NCBI RefSeq assembly: GCF_010179735.1
Contig: NZ_JAAEEH010000011.1
Coordinates: forward strand, 1 to 64,000
Direction: 5' to 3'
Source: Anaerotalea alkaliphila
Lineage (GTDB): Bacteria > Bacillota > Clostridia > Lachnospirales > Vallitaleaceae
Length of the DNA: 64,000 bases
In this document: piece by piece, positions 30,500 through 39,490 of the stretch
How the letters are laid out: every line of letters begins with the position of its first letter
Position numbering within the stretch: the stretch's first letter is position 1
Made by a program: the position numbers and the translations under genes
Notes under the pieces: model-generated
Told to the model about the DNA's origin: nothing
Databases searched by the model: none
Seen by the model: only the letters and a program-made list of their open reading frames with translations

Positions 30500-31479
30500 C
30501 CGTTCCTTTCCTGGTTTTCCTTGAACACCCTGAGGATCACCTTGGCCAGCTCTTCCGGATCGTGCCGGATATGCCTTTTTTCGTGGGAGATCTGGAGTAG
30601 GGGGGCCGAGACGATCCGCATCCCGTTCCCCTCCTCCAGGTCCATCTCCACACTGGTGCATCCGTCCTCCTCATAGAGCCGGAGATATTCCTCCGGAATC
30701 GGCTCCCCGTTCACCACCACCGCATGGATGGCCCCTGTCCCCAGATAGGCCTCCATGGCTTCCACGTGGTTCTTCAAGGTGTACCGGTCCGTCTCCCCCG
30801 GCTGGGTCATGATGTTGGAGACGTAGACCACCAGCGCCTTTCCCTTGCGGATGGTCTGGCAGACCCCCTCCACCAGCAGATTGGGGATGATGCTGGTGAA
30901 CAGGCTCCCCGGCCCCAGCACAATCAGGTCCGCCTCCTCCAGTGCCTCCAACGCCTTCCTGTAGGCCTTGGGTTTGCCGGGCAGGAGCCGGACCTCCGCA
31001 ATCCTCTTCCGTTCGATCTTGTTTACGAAGACGATTTCATGCTCGCCCACGATTTCGGAACCGTCCTCATAGGTTGCGGCCAGATGGATGTCCTCGATGG
31101 TCACCGGCAGAACCTTACCCTTCACCGCCAGGACCTCCGTTGCCTTCTCCACCGCCACATCGAAACCGCCGTACATGTCGTAGAGGGCGGCCAGGAAGAG
31201 GTTCCCCAGGTTCTGGCCCTTCATGCATCCGTCCTTGAACCGGTACTGGAACACATGCTCCAGGATGGACTCCGTCTCCGCCAGGGCGAGCAGGCAGTTC
31301 CGCACGTCCCCCGGCGGGGGCATGTTCATCTCCCGGCGCAGGATTCCGGAACCCCCTCCGTTGTCCGCCACCGTCACGACGGCGGTCAGCTGGTCCGTAT
31401 AGTGCTTGAGGCCCCGGATCATGGTGGAAAGGCCTGTCCCGCCGCCGATACATACGATTTTTACCGAATCTTCACACAT
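30496..31479 (-). CDS. yvcK: YvcK/GlmR family protein (gluconeogenesis and cell-wall factor)
   Basis: A 327-residue CofD-like fold protein. The nucleotide-binding start VKIVCIGGGTGLSTMIRGLK and TVADNGGGSGILRREMNMPPPGDVRNCL are diagnostic. In Bacillus the orthologue binds UDP-GlcNAc and promotes GlmS activity and growth on gluconeogenic carbon. The start ATG 31479 has AGGTG five bases upstream; an earlier ATG at 31497 overlaps the rapZ stop and would add six residues. It lies between rapZ and whiA as in Bacillus. Confidence 0.93.
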   Translation of the reverse strand: MCEDSVKIVCIGGGTGLSTMIRGLKHYTDQLTAVVTVADNGGGSGILRREMNMPPPGDVRNCLLALAETESILEHVFQYRFKDGCMKGQNLGNLFLAALYDMYGGFDVAVEKATEVLAVKGKVLPVTIEDIHLAATYEDGSEIVGEHEIVFVNKIERKRIAEVRLLPGKPKAYRKALEALEEADLIVLGPGSLFTSIIPNLLVEGVCQTIRKGKALVVYVSNIMTQPGETDRYTLKNHVEAMEAYLGTGAIHAVVVNGEPIPEEYLRLYEEDGCTSVEMDLEEGNGMRIVSAPLLQISHEKRHIRHDPEELAKVILRVFKENQERNG

Positions 31480-31493
31480 GGGTGCACCTATCC

Positions 31494-32363
31494 TCATTTG
31501 CCGTGCGCATCCTTTTCCAGGTCCCTGTGCTGGATGTGGACGCTGTATTCCTTCTGGGCCAGCGCCTGGTGCAGCGCATTGGCCAGGGTCACCGACCTGT
31601 GCTTGCCGCCGGTGCAGCCGATGGCGATGACGATGTTGTTCTTGCCTTCCTTGATGTAGTTGGGAAGGAGGAACTCCACCATGTCCAGCAACTTGACCAT
31701 GAAATCCCTGGCCTGCTCCCACTGCATCACAAAGTCCGACACCTCCCGGTCGTTGCCCGTCAGCTCCCGCAACTCCCCCACATAGTAGGGGTTGGGCAGG
31801 AAGCGAACGTCGAAGACCAGATCCGCATCGGCGGGGATCCCGTACTTGAATCCGAAGGAGACCACCGTGACGATCAGGCTATCGTACTGCCCGTCCGCAT
31901 CGAAGACCTTGCGGACCTCCTCCTTCAGTTCCCTGGTAAGCAGGTTCGTGGTGTCGATGATATGGTCCGCCCGTTTCTTGGCCGCCTCCAGGATGCTCCG
32001 TTCCAGACGGATCCCTTCCGAGACCCTACCATGGTCCACCAGGGGATGCTTCCGCCGGGTTTCCTTGAACCGCTTCACCAGGATCTTGTCCTGGGCGTCG
32101 ATGAACACCAGATTGATCCGGTATCCCATCCCCTTCAGGAGGTCCATCTCCTTGAAGAGCTCCTCGAACACGTCCCCGCCCCGGATGTCGATGCCCAGTG
32201 CGACCTTGTTGATGCCTGATTCGGGACTGAAGCAGATTTCCGCGAACTTTCCGATCAGGACCGGTGGAAGGTTGTCCACGCAAAAGTACCCCATGTCCTC
32301 CAAAAATTTGAGCACCGTGCTTTTCCCCGCACCCGACATGCCTGTGATCACTGTGAATTGCAT
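31494..32363 (-). CDS. rapZ: RNase adapter RapZ / nucleotide-binding protein YvcJ
   Basis: A 289-residue P-loop protein with Walker A TGMSGAGKST (7-16), a Walker B-like VFIDAQDKILVKRFKETRRKHPL, and the C-terminal RapZ signature IAIGCTGGKHRSVTLANAL near residue 240-260. In enterobacteria RapZ senses glucosamine-6-phosphate; in Bacillus YvcJ hydrolyses GTP and affects competence. Which role applies here is unknown. It is 20 bp downstream of murB. Confidence 0.94.
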   Translation of the reverse strand: MQFTVITGMSGAGKSTVLKFLEDMGYFCVDNLPPVLIGKFAEICFSPESGINKVALGIDIRGGDVFEELFKEMDLLKGMGYRINLVFIDAQDKILVKRFKETRRKHPLVDHGRVSEGIRLERSILEAAKKRADHIIDTTNLLTRELKEEVRKVFDADGQYDSLIVTVVSFGFKYGIPADADLVFDVRFLPNPYYVGELRELTGNDREVSDFVMQWEQARDFMVKLLDMVEFLLPNYIKEGKNNIVIAIGCTGGKHRSVTLANALHQALAQKEYSVHIQHRDLEKDAHGK

Positions 32364-32383
32364 GGGCCATCTCCTTTACTGGG

Positions 32384-33301
32384 TCAGGGCTCCCCGATGA
32401 TTTTCACCTCGGGTTCCAACCGCACCCCATACTGCTGGAAAACCGTGTCCTGGATGTGCGCAATCAGGTCCTGCACCTCCTGGCAACTGGCCTGTCCCTT
32501 GTTGACCACGAACCCGCAATGCTTCTCGGAAACCTGGGCTCCTCCGATGGAAACCCCCCGGAGACCTGCGTCCATGATCAGTTTTCCCGCAAAATACCCT
32601 TCCGGCCGCTTGAAGGTGCTTCCGGCACTGGGCAGTTCCAGCGGCTGTTTCATCTTCCGCTGGGCGTTCAATTCCCGCATCCGCTCCTTGATGGCCTGCC
32701 GGTCCCCCGGAACCAGCTGCAGGGTGGCTTCCAGGACCACCGCCGGCCGGTGGTGGAAGACGCTGTGCCTGTACTCCAGCTCCAGCGCCTCCGCCGGGAA
32801 TGTGGTCAGGGTCCCGTCCATCTCCAGGGCCTGGACCTCCAGGAGGATGTCCTTCATCTCCCCCCCGTAGGCTCCGGCGTTCATGAACACCGCGCCCCCC
32901 AAGGTTCCCGGAATCCCGGAGGCGAACTCGAACCCTCCAAGCCCTTCCTTCCAGACAGCTCCCGCCAGCTTGGACAGGAGGATGCCGGCCTGGGCCTTCA
33001 CCTTCCCTCCCTCCAGGAAGCGGATTCCGCTGAAGTTCCGGTAGACCTCCACCACAATCCCCCGGATGCCGCCATCCCGGACAAGAAGGTTGCTCCCGTT
33101 TCCCAGCACCTGGAGGGGAATCCCCTTCCCATGGCACAGGGCCAGCACCGCCTGGAGCTCCTCCACCGTTTGGGGCGCCACATAGAAATCCGCCGGGCCG
33201 CCGATCCTGAAGCTCGTGTGGTTGGCCATGGGCTCGTCCCGGAGGATCCTGTCCTCCGGAAGGATCCCTCCCAGCAATCCGCCGATTTCCTTTTTTTCCA
33301 T
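32384..33301 (-). CDS. murB: UDP-N-acetylenolpyruvoylglucosamine reductase
   Basis: A 305-residue FAD enzyme that reduces UDP-GlcNAc-enolpyruvate to UDP-MurNAc in peptidoglycan synthesis. It shows NHTSFRIGGPADFYV, VLGNGSNLLVRDGGIRG, the FAD motif ASGIPGTLGGAVFMNAGAYG (about 128-147), the catalytic Ser in LPSAGSTFKRPEG and the C-terminal Glu in LEPEVKIIGE. This is the type-II MurB usual in Gram-positives. It follows the parvulin gene by 5 bp and leads into rapZ. Confidence 0.96.
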   Translation of the reverse strand: MEKKEIGGLLGGILPEDRILRDEPMANHTSFRIGGPADFYVAPQTVEELQAVLALCHGKGIPLQVLGNGSNLLVRDGGIRGIVVEVYRNFSGIRFLEGGKVKAQAGILLSKLAGAVWKEGLGGFEFASGIPGTLGGAVFMNAGAYGGEMKDILLEVQALEMDGTLTTFPAEALELEYRHSVFHHRPAVVLEATLQLVPGDRQAIKERMRELNAQRKMKQPLELPSAGSTFKRPEGYFAGKLIMDAGLRGVSIGGAQVSEKHCGFVVNKGQASCQEVQDLIAHIQDTVFQQYGVRLEPEVKIIGEP

Positions 33302-33306
33302 GGCGG

Positions 33307-34065
33307 CTATTTCAATGCTTCCTCGTTCACGGCAACGGGATAGGCGGCCTTCAGGCTTTCCACTTCCGCCTGGTAGACGGCCTTCTGCTTCTGCTGCAGG
33401 AGGGTCTGCTGGATTTCGGCGCTCACTTCGGCCAGTTCCTTCCTGCCCGCCGGCACCTTCTGCCCCACCTGGATCAGGTGGTAGCCGAACTGGGTCTTCA
33501 CCGGCGCGCTTACCTCGCCCACTTCCAGTGCGAACGCGGCCTCTTCGAATTCCGGCACCATGCGGCCCCTGCCGAACGTCCCCAGGTCTCCGCCCCTTTG
33601 TTTGGAAGGGCAGGTGGAGTACTTGGCGGCCGCCTCCTCGAAGGACAGTCCTCCGGCGATCTCTTCCTTCACCTGGCTGCAGAGCTCCTCCGTGTCCACA
33701 AGGATGTGCTTGGCTTGGACTTGGGCTTCTGCCAGGAATTCATTCCCGTTCTCGTTGTAGTATGCGGCCACTTCCTCGAACTCCACCTGGATGTCCTCCA
33801 TCAGCTTCTGGATGGCATACCGCTGGAGAAGGCCCTTCTTGGTTTCCGCCAGGATCTGCTGGAACACCGGATCGCTTTCCATGTCCTTGTCCCTCGCCTG
33901 CAGATAGAACAGTTCCCCTGCGATCATCTCCTCCAGGAGCATTTTGCGTCCCGCTTCGGTGGAAACCTCCATCGCCTGCTGTTGGGGAAGGTTGCGCATG
34001 ATCTGCACCATCTGGTCCTTCGTGATTTCCTGTCCGGCTACCGTAGCCAATACTGTTTTTTCCAT
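33307..34065 (-). CDS. Peptidylprolyl isomerase, parvulin type
   Basis: A 252-residue protein with a SurA-like helical N-terminal part (1-115) and a rotamase domain (about 118-210: QAKHILVDTEE, FEEAAAKYSTCPSKQRGGDL, FGRGRMVPEFEEAAF, VKTQFGYHLIQVG). There is no signal peptide or lipobox, so unlike PrsA it seems cytoplasmic. ATG 34065 is preferred because GGAG stands six bases upstream; TTG 34077 is less likely. It is the first gene before murB and may assist folding of abundant proteins; no client is apparent. Confidence 0.9.
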   Translation of the reverse strand: MEKTVLATVAGQEITKDQMVQIMRNLPQQQAMEVSTEAGRKMLLEEMIAGELFYLQARDKDMESDPVFQQILAETKKGLLQRYAIQKLMEDIQVEFEEVAAYYNENGNEFLAEAQVQAKHILVDTEELCSQVKEEIAGGLSFEEAAAKYSTCPSKQRGGDLGTFGRGRMVPEFEEAAFALEVGEVSAPVKTQFGYHLIQVGQKVPAGRKELAEVSAEIQQTLLQQKQKAVYQAEVESLKAAYPVAVNEEALK

Positions 34066-34160
34066 TATATTCTCCAATCCATGACTATTCTCTAGGTTCT
34101 TCCATCCATATTACATGATTTCATTTTCTTTTGCAAGACGGACCCGTCCCCAGACGGGCC

Positions 34161-35603
34161 TTATTGGAAAAAGTTCTGCACATAGTAGGTGCCGTAGGGG
34201 CTTCCTTCCCGATGGAAGACCCCCGCGCCCAGGAACTTGAATTCCGGGGACAGCAGGGTCTCCCGGTGCCCCGTCCTGGAGTTCATCCATCCCGCATGGG
34301 CATCGAAGACGCTCTCCTGTCCCGCCGCCAGGTTTTCCCCCATGTAGGAGCTGTCCACCCCCTGGGCTCCCAGGCGGGTCCGCACGTCGGTACCCGAGGG
34401 ACAGGTGTGGCTGAAGTAGCCTCTGGTCCCCATGTCCGTCCCGTGCAGCCGGGCTGCCGCAGACGCCGCAGGCGACCAGGAAAGGGGGGGGCCCCCCAGT
34501 TTGGCCCGTTCCCCGTTTGCGATGTGGAAGAGGGCCTTCTCCCAGCCGGCCTGCTGTTCCGGCGTGGATGGGAGGCTGAAGCCGGCGGAAGCCCCCTGGA
34601 CCAGGATGGCCTGGACCCGGTCCTCCCGGTGGCTGTCCAGGTAGAAGGTGGTCTTCACCCCGCCCTTCTGGAGCACCAGGGCGTTCTCCTGCTCCGTCAC
34701 CGGCAGCAGCCGCTGGACCTCCCCCTTGGGGGTGTCCAGGCCGATCCCCTCCACCTTCCGGCTGCCGCTGTTGAAGTAGTAGGCCTCCACCATTCCGTCC
34801 CGGACGGCCGCCATGGAGAAGTCCCTGTAGTCCCTGGCATGGATGTTCCACACCAGGCCGTCGGACTCCCTGTAGGAATCGGTGGGCTCCCCCAGCCTGG
34901 GTGCCAGATTGCCTGCGTCCAGGCCGATTCCCAGGTCGGATCCCAGGGCCACGGCCTCTTCCAAGGTCTCCGGCTGGACCCGCCGGGCGGGGTCCAACAG
35001 CCGGATGGTCAGGGCGCTGGCCTCCGCCCGGGTGGCAGTCCGCTCCAGGTGCAGGTAGCCGTCCCCGTATCCGGTGACGATTCCTGCGATGTAGGTGTCC
35101 AAGGCAGCCGTGCTGTACTTCGGCTCGATGACCCCGTAGTCCCGGATTACGGGGATGAACTCGTTCCTGTCCCGGTAGTTCAGGGCCAGGGCACGGTGGA
35201 TGGCCAGCACGATCTCCTTGCGCAGGATGGGGCGGTCCAATTCCTCGAACTCCCCAGGCTCCAGGTAGCCCTGTTCCAAGGCCTTCTCCACATAGGGGGA
35301 GGCCCAGTGTCCGGTCCCTTCCCCTATGGATGTGGCATGCCCCTGGGCTTCCACCAGAATCTTGATGAACTCCCCTCGGCTGATGGTCCGGTCGGGCCGG
35401 AAGGTGGCGTCCGGATAGCCGTTGATGATTCCCGTGCCCGCAAGGAAAAGGACTTCCCCCGCGAACCAGTCGCTTTCACACACGTCCGTGAAAACCGGAA
35501 CCGTCCTCGCCTGGGCCCCCGCCTCCAGGGACCCGGTCGACAGCAGCCCCAGGACCAGCATCCCTAGGACCACCAGCCTGCCCCAACCTGTTCTTTTCCG
35601 CAT
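34161..35603 (-). CDS. Secreted SLH and CAP (SCP/PR1) domain protein
   Basis: A 480-residue exported protein. A signal peptide (1-31) precedes three SLH repeats (about 38-205, with GIINGYPDATFRPDRTISRG as the clearest), a CAP-associated N-terminal domain (about 220-350: GLVWNIHARDYRDF, GLDTPKGEV) and a CAP domain (about 365-480: LFHIANGERAKLGGPPLSW, ARLHGTDMGTRGYFSHTCPS, GENLAAGQ, GWMNSRTGHRETLLSPEF). CAP proteins of bacteria have diverse, mostly unknown extracellular roles. The SLH repeats would bind it to pyruvylated wall polymer. It lies just after proA and has a weak GC-rich hairpin after its stop. Confidence 0.9.
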   Translation of the reverse strand: MRKRTGWGRLVVLGMLVLGLLSTGSLEAGAQARTVPVFTDVCESDWFAGEVLFLAGTGIINGYPDATFRPDRTISRGEFIKILVEAQGHATSIGEGTGHWASPYVEKALEQGYLEPGEFEELDRPILRKEIVLAIHRALALNYRDRNEFIPVIRDYGVIEPKYSTAALDTYIAGIVTGYGDGYLHLERTATRAEASALTIRLLDPARRVQPETLEEAVALGSDLGIGLDAGNLAPRLGEPTDSYRESDGLVWNIHARDYRDFSMAAVRDGMVEAYYFNSGSRKVEGIGLDTPKGEVQRLLPVTEQENALVLQKGGVKTTFYLDSHREDRVQAILVQGASAGFSLPSTPEQQAGWEKALFHIANGERAKLGGPPLSWSPAASAAARLHGTDMGTRGYFSHTCPSGTDVRTRLGAQGVDSSYMGENLAAGQESVFDAHAGWMNSRTGHRETLLSPEFKFLGAGVFHREGSPYGTYYVQNFFQ

Positions 35604-35626
35604 CCCGCACCTCCTTTTTCCCGTGG

Positions 35627-36907
35627 TCACCGCAGATATTTGTGATGGAACTTCTTCACGCCGTCGGAATATTCCTTGACGATGTGCCCGTTGCCCTCCA
35701 GCTTGTATTTGTAGATCATCAGGCCTTCCAGCCCCACCGGGCCCCTGGCATGGATCTTGTTGGTGCTGATCCCCACTTCCGCTCCGAAACCGTACCGCAG
35801 GCCGTCGCTGAACCGGGTGGAGCAGTTGTGGAACACGTTCCCCGCATCCACCAGGTCCATGAAGATGTCCGCGGTTTCCTGGCTTTGGGTGAGGATGGTT
35901 TCCGTATGTCCGGATCCGTAGGTGTTGATGTGGTCGATGGCTTCCATCAGGTTGTCCACCACCTTGATGGAGAGGGTGTAATCCAGGTATTCCGTCTTCC
36001 AGTCCTCCTCCGTGGCCTCCACGCAGGGGATCAGCGCCCGGGTCCTGGGGCATCCCAGAATCTTCACGTTGCTCTCCTTAAGCTTCTCCGCCAGCGGGGG
36101 AAGCACCCGGGGCGCAATCCCCTTGTGGACCAGCAGGGTCTCCATGGCGTTGCAGACCGCCACATACTGGGTCTTGGAATCGTTCGCCACCCGTACGGCC
36201 ATCTCCAGGTCCGCGTCCTCATGGATGTATCCGTGGCAGATGCCGTCCGCATGGCCCAGGACGGGGATCCTGGAGTTGTCCATGATGTGGCGGACGAACT
36301 CGTTGGAGCCCCTGGGGATGATCAGGTCTATCCATTCGTCCAGCTTCAGGAGGCCCTGGACATCCTCCCTGGTGGCCAGGTTGTGCAGCCATCCCTGGGG
36401 GATCTGTGCCCCTTGGGTGGCGTCCTGGATGACCTGGGACAGGATCCTGTTGGTTTCCCTGGCTTCGCTGCCTCCCTTGAGCAGCACCGCATTCCCGCTC
36501 TTCAGGCAGAGGCTGGAAATCTGGACCAGGGCGTCCGGCCTGGATTCGAAGATGATGCCGATGACGCCGATGGGGCAGCTCTCCTTCACCAGCAGCAGCC
36601 CTTCGTCCAGTTCCGTTTCCATGAGCACCTTGCCCACAGGGTCCGGGAGCCCGATCAGGCTCCGGATGCCGTCCACCACTTCCCGGATCTTTGCCTGGTC
36701 GAACTTCAGCCTCTTCAGGAGGGGGGCGCCCAAGGCCTCCTCCTCGCTCCGCTGCAGGTCCGCCCGGTTCGCCGCAAGGATCTCCTCCTGCCTGTCCAAC
36801 AGTGCCTGGGCGATCCGCTCCAGCCCCTTGTCCTTCTCTTCGGTGGATACGGCCGCCAACCGGATGGAGGCCTCTTTGGCCTTCTTGGCTATTGTATTGA
36901 TGTCCAT
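35627..36907 (-). CDS. proA: Gamma-glutamyl phosphate reductase
   Basis: A 426-residue aldehyde-dehydrogenase-fold enzyme that makes glutamate-5-semialdehyde for proline synthesis using NADPH. It shows KESCPIGVIGIIFESRPDAL, LKSGNAVLLKGGSEARETN, IPRGSNEFVRHIMDNSRIPVL and the catalytic Cys in VAVCNAMETLLVH. The C-terminal STRFSDGLRYGFGAEVGIST motif is normal. proB is not in the window. The gene stands 37 bp after the PspC-type gene and may be transcribed on its own. Confidence 0.96.
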   Translation of the reverse strand: MDINTIAKKAKEASIRLAAVSTEEKDKGLERIAQALLDRQEEILAANRADLQRSEEEALGAPLLKRLKFDQAKIREVVDGIRSLIGLPDPVGKVLMETELDEGLLLVKESCPIGVIGIIFESRPDALVQISSLCLKSGNAVLLKGGSEARETNRILSQVIQDATQGAQIPQGWLHNLATREDVQGLLKLDEWIDLIIPRGSNEFVRHIMDNSRIPVLGHADGICHGYIHEDADLEMAVRVANDSKTQYVAVCNAMETLLVHKGIAPRVLPPLAEKLKESNVKILGCPRTRALIPCVEATEEDWKTEYLDYTLSIKVVDNLMEAIDHINTYGSGHTETILTQSQETADIFMDLVDAGNVFHNCSTRFSDGLRYGFGAEVGISTNKIHARGPVGLEGLMIYKYKLEGNGHIVKEYSDGVKKFHHKYLR

Positions 36908-36944
36908 CGCATACCTCTCTCATTCATTGTATTTTGACGCTTTC

Positions 36945-37367
36945 CTATTCCTTGGAGCCGCCTGCGGGTCCCAGGAGCAGATACAGTCCCACCAGGACGA
37001 TGGCGACCCCCAGGAAGAGTTCCTTGGCTGCAAAATTGAAGAACTTCTCGAAAAGCAGGGCGGCTCCCATGATGATCAGGAGCCCGCCCAGCAATTGTTT
37101 AGTTTTTTTTTGCGTATCCGTGTCCACGTGGACCCTTTTTCCGTCCTTGTCATAGACTTCCACATCGTCTTCCGGAATGTCCAGCGGCTGCTCCGGGATT
37201 ACGATCATGGCGATGATGTAGGTCAGGATTCCGCTGAATCCCGCGAAGACCATGATGATGAACACCAGCCGGATCAGCGTGGGGTCGATTCCCAGATACT
37301 TGCCCAGACCGCCGCAGACGCCTGCCAGCATCCGGTCGCTCCGGGACCTGTAGAGTTTCTTGTCCAT
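36945..37367 (-). CDS. PspC domain membrane protein
   Basis: A 140-residue protein. The N-terminal PspC domain (1-58) starts KKLYRSRSDRMLAGVCGGLG, followed by YLGIDPTLIRLVFIIMVFAG and a transmembrane helix. A charged linker (60-90) precedes two more hydrophobic helices (about 93-133). PspC domains are associated with envelope-stress sensing; partner genes such as pspA are not here, so the function is uncertain. Confidence 0.9.
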   Translation of the reverse strand: MDKKLYRSRSDRMLAGVCGGLGKYLGIDPTLIRLVFIIMVFAGFSGILTYIIAMIVIPEQPLDIPEDDVEVYDKDGKRVHVDTDTQKKTKQLLGGLLIIMGAALLFEKFFNFAAKELFLGVAIVLVGLYLLLGPAGGSKE

Positions 37368-37414
37368 ATTTGGCACCTCTCCTTTTTTTGGCGGGGACCC
37401 CCATGAAGTTCCCC

Positions 37415-37443
37415 TTGCAGTTTGAAAAGCCTTGCCGTACAAT
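37415..37443 (+). promoter_or_regulatory. Promoter of the VanY-like peptidase gene
   Basis: TTGCAG (37415-37420), a 17-bp spacer and TACAAT (37438-37443), followed by the start codon about 38 bp on. Confidence 0.75.
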
Positions 37444-37481
37444 GGGTAGGAAACACACGATTGCACATGGGGAGGCTTATG

Positions 37482-38342
37482 ATGACCTTGATGAAAACCT
37501 TCATGAAGCGGACCGGCGCGCTTGCGCTGCTGCTTCTTTTGACCCTTGCCTTGGGCGCCGCCTGCGGCAAGGACACCCCCGAAGACCCGCAGGCAACCGG
37601 ACAGGAGTCCCCGGTCGAACCACCGGCGGCAACCGAAGGCCCGGCCGTCCCGGATTCCGGGACGGAAACCGCCTCCGGGGAGGGCACCGGCACCGCGGAC
37701 CAACCCGGTCCCCCCCAGAAGCCGGACGCTCCCGGAGAACGGGAGCCGGCCCTTCCAGAGGGCCAGGAAGTGCCCGATCCGGCCAGCCTGCAGGCCCTTG
37801 TGAACAAGACCTTCGCCCTTCCCTCCGACTACATCCCCAGCGACCTGGTGGTGCCGGACATCCCCTTTTCCTTCGACGGGGTGGAGGACAAGCGGCATCT
37901 CCGACAGGAAGCCGCCACCGCCCTGGAGGGACTGGTGGGGGCCGCGGCCGAGGAGGGGGTCCCCCTGGCCGGCGTGTCCGGATACCGCTCCTTCAGCCGC
38001 CAGAAGGCCATCTACGAGGCCAAGGTGGCGGCCGTAGGACAGGAGGCGGCCGACAAGGTCAGCGCCCGGCCCGGCCACAGCGAGCATCAGACCGGCCTGG
38101 CCATCGACATGAGCTGCGCCTCCATCGGCTACAGCCTTTCCTATTCCCTGGGGGAACTGCCCGAAGGGATCTGGATGGCGGAGAACGCCCACCGTTTCGG
38201 TTTCATCATCCGCTATCCCAAGGACAAGACCCTGATCACAGGCTACAACTACGAGCCCTGGCACCTCCGCTATGTGGGGATCCCCCTGGCCACCGAGCTG
38301 CACAGCCAGGGCCTGACCATGGAAGAATATTTCGGGATCTGA
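37482..38342 (+). CDS. D-alanyl-D-alanine carboxypeptidase lipoprotein, VanY/DdcY family
   Basis: A 286-residue exported zinc peptidase. The signal peptide ends in the lipobox LGAAC with Cys28; a Pro/Glu/Gly-rich linker (about 30-115) leads to the peptidase M15B domain. Zn ligands and catalytic residues lie in SGYRSFSRQKAIYEAK, RPGHSEHQTGLAIDMS (His and Asp) and PWHLRYVG (His). It should trim terminal D-Ala from cell-wall pentapeptides. No van resistance genes are nearby, so a housekeeping wall-remodelling role is likelier than glycopeptide resistance. ATG 37482 has GGAGG six bases upstream; ATG 37479 directly before it is possible. Confidence 0.92.
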   Translation: MTLMKTFMKRTGALALLLLLTLALGAACGKDTPEDPQATGQESPVEPPAATEGPAVPDSGTETASGEGTGTADQPGPPQKPDAPGEREPALPEGQEVPDPASLQALVNKTFALPSDYIPSDLVVPDIPFSFDGVEDKRHLRQEAATALEGLVGAAAEEGVPLAGVSGYRSFSRQKAIYEAKVAAVGQEAADKVSARPGHSEHQTGLAIDMSCASIGYSLSYSLGELPEGIWMAENAHRFGFIIRYPKDKTLITGYNYEPWHLRYVGIPLATELHSQGLTMEEYFGI

Positions 38343-38343
38343 C

Positions 38344-39288
38344 CTAGACCAGTCCCGTCGTCTCCGGAAGGTCCAGCATCAGGTTCATGTTCTGGATGGC
38401 GGCCCCCGAAGCCCCCTTGCCCAGGTTGTCCAAGCGACAGACCAGCATGGGGGTTTCGTCGTTTCCGAGGATGAAGATTTCCGCCCGGTTGGTGTCGTTG
38501 CAACCGTCCACCAGGAAGGTGCCCAGCAGGAAGCGGCTGTCGTCGTCGGGATCCACCACTTCCACGAAGGGCTCGTCCCCATAGGTTGCCGACAGGAAGT
38601 CGTACAGGCCCCTTCTGCTTTTGGCCTCCGCCAGCAGGTCCGCCCGCAAGGGGATGGTCACCGCCAGTCCCTTGTAGAAGTTCCCCACGATGGGCATGAA
38701 GATCGGATTCTTCGCCAGGCCGATGAACTTCTTCATTTCCGGCAGATGCTTGTGCGCCAGTCCCAGGGCATAAGGCCTGGGAAGCTCGAAGCCCTTGATC
38801 GCTTCCTGCTCGTAGTCGTGGATCATCTGCTTCCCGCCGCCGCTGTATCCGGTGATGGAATGGATGCTCACAGGATAGTCCTCCGGCACGATCCCCTCCC
38901 GGACCAGGGGCCCCAAAGCCAGGATCGCCGCCGATGCATGGCAACCCGGCACGCTCACCCGGTTGCTGCTCCGAACCTTCTCCCGCTGGAAGGGGGAAAG
39001 CTCCGGAAGGCCGTAGGCCCACTGGTCGTTGGTCCTGAATTCCGTGCTGGCGTCGATGATCTTGGTCCGGGGATTCTCCACCAGCCCAACCGCTTCCCGG
39101 GAGCCCGCCTCCGGCAGGCACAGGACCACCAGGTCGGCTTCGTTCATGCGGGCCGCCCGGACCTTCTGGTCCCTGCGCTGTTCGAAATCGATTTGCAGCA
39201 CCTCCACATGGGGATGCCGCTCCAGATATTCATGGACCCGCAACCCCGTGGTTCCATGCTGCCCGTCTACGTATATCTTGTATCTCAT
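38344..39288 (-). CDS. argC: N-acetyl-gamma-glutamyl-phosphate reductase, short type
   Basis: A 314-residue arginine-biosynthesis enzyme of the type-2 AGPR group (shorter than the 345-residue type 1). It shows YKIYVDGQHGTTGLRVHEYL, the catalytic Cys in SVPGCHASAAIL (about 118), THSITGYSGGGKQM-like SITGYSGGGKQMI and AHKHLPEMKKF. It reduces N-acetylglutamyl phosphate to the semialdehyde with NADPH. It is a solitary gene, convergent with the VanY-like gene (1-bp gap) and divergent from tpx. No other arg genes are in the window. Confidence 0.93.
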   Translation of the reverse strand: MRYKIYVDGQHGTTGLRVHEYLERHPHVEVLQIDFEQRRDQKVRAARMNEADLVVLCLPEAGSREAVGLVENPRTKIIDASTEFRTNDQWAYGLPELSPFQREKVRSSNRVSVPGCHASAAILALGPLVREGIVPEDYPVSIHSITGYSGGGKQMIHDYEQEAIKGFELPRPYALGLAHKHLPEMKKFIGLAKNPIFMPIVGNFYKGLAVTIPLRADLLAEAKSRRGLYDFLSATYGDEPFVEVVDPDDDSRFLLGTFLVDGCNDTNRAEIFILGNDETPMLVCRLDNLGKGASGAAIQNMNLMLDLPETTGLV

Positions 39289-39409
39289 CAATCCTGTCCT
39301 CCTGGTTCTGGATTCTTTCCGCTTTGTCTTATGTATGATTTTACCCCGACTCCCGCAGTAAAGTCAAGCGAAGCTCCCGCTCCCCTCCGGAACAAATCCC
39401 TTTTTGGTG

Positions 39410-39438
39410 TTGACAATCCTTCTTTCGTGGGTTAAAAT
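39410..39438 (+). promoter_or_regulatory. Promoter of tpx
   Basis: TTGACA (39410-39415), a 17-bp spacer and TAAAAT (39433-39438). Confidence 0.85.
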
Positions 39439-39447
39439 GCTATTAAA

Positions 39448-39462
39448 TGATAACCATTATCT
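39448..39462 (+). promoter_or_regulatory. Fur/PerR-type operator at tpx
   Basis: TGATAACCATTATCT matches the 7-1-7 Fur-family operator TGATAATNATTATCA at most positions. It starts ten bases after the -10 box, covering the transcription start, as a repressor site for a peroxide or iron regulator would. The G at position 2 favours a Fur-like over a PerR-like site, but the two cannot be told apart safely. Confidence 0.65.
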
Positions 39463-39490
39463 ATTAAATTTCAAGAGAAGGAGCCATATC

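Noticed and set aside
37482-38342. Vancomycin-resistance VanY
   Set aside because: No vanH, vanA, vanX or VanRS-type genes are in the neighbourhood; the domain is also common in housekeeping D,D-carboxypeptidases.
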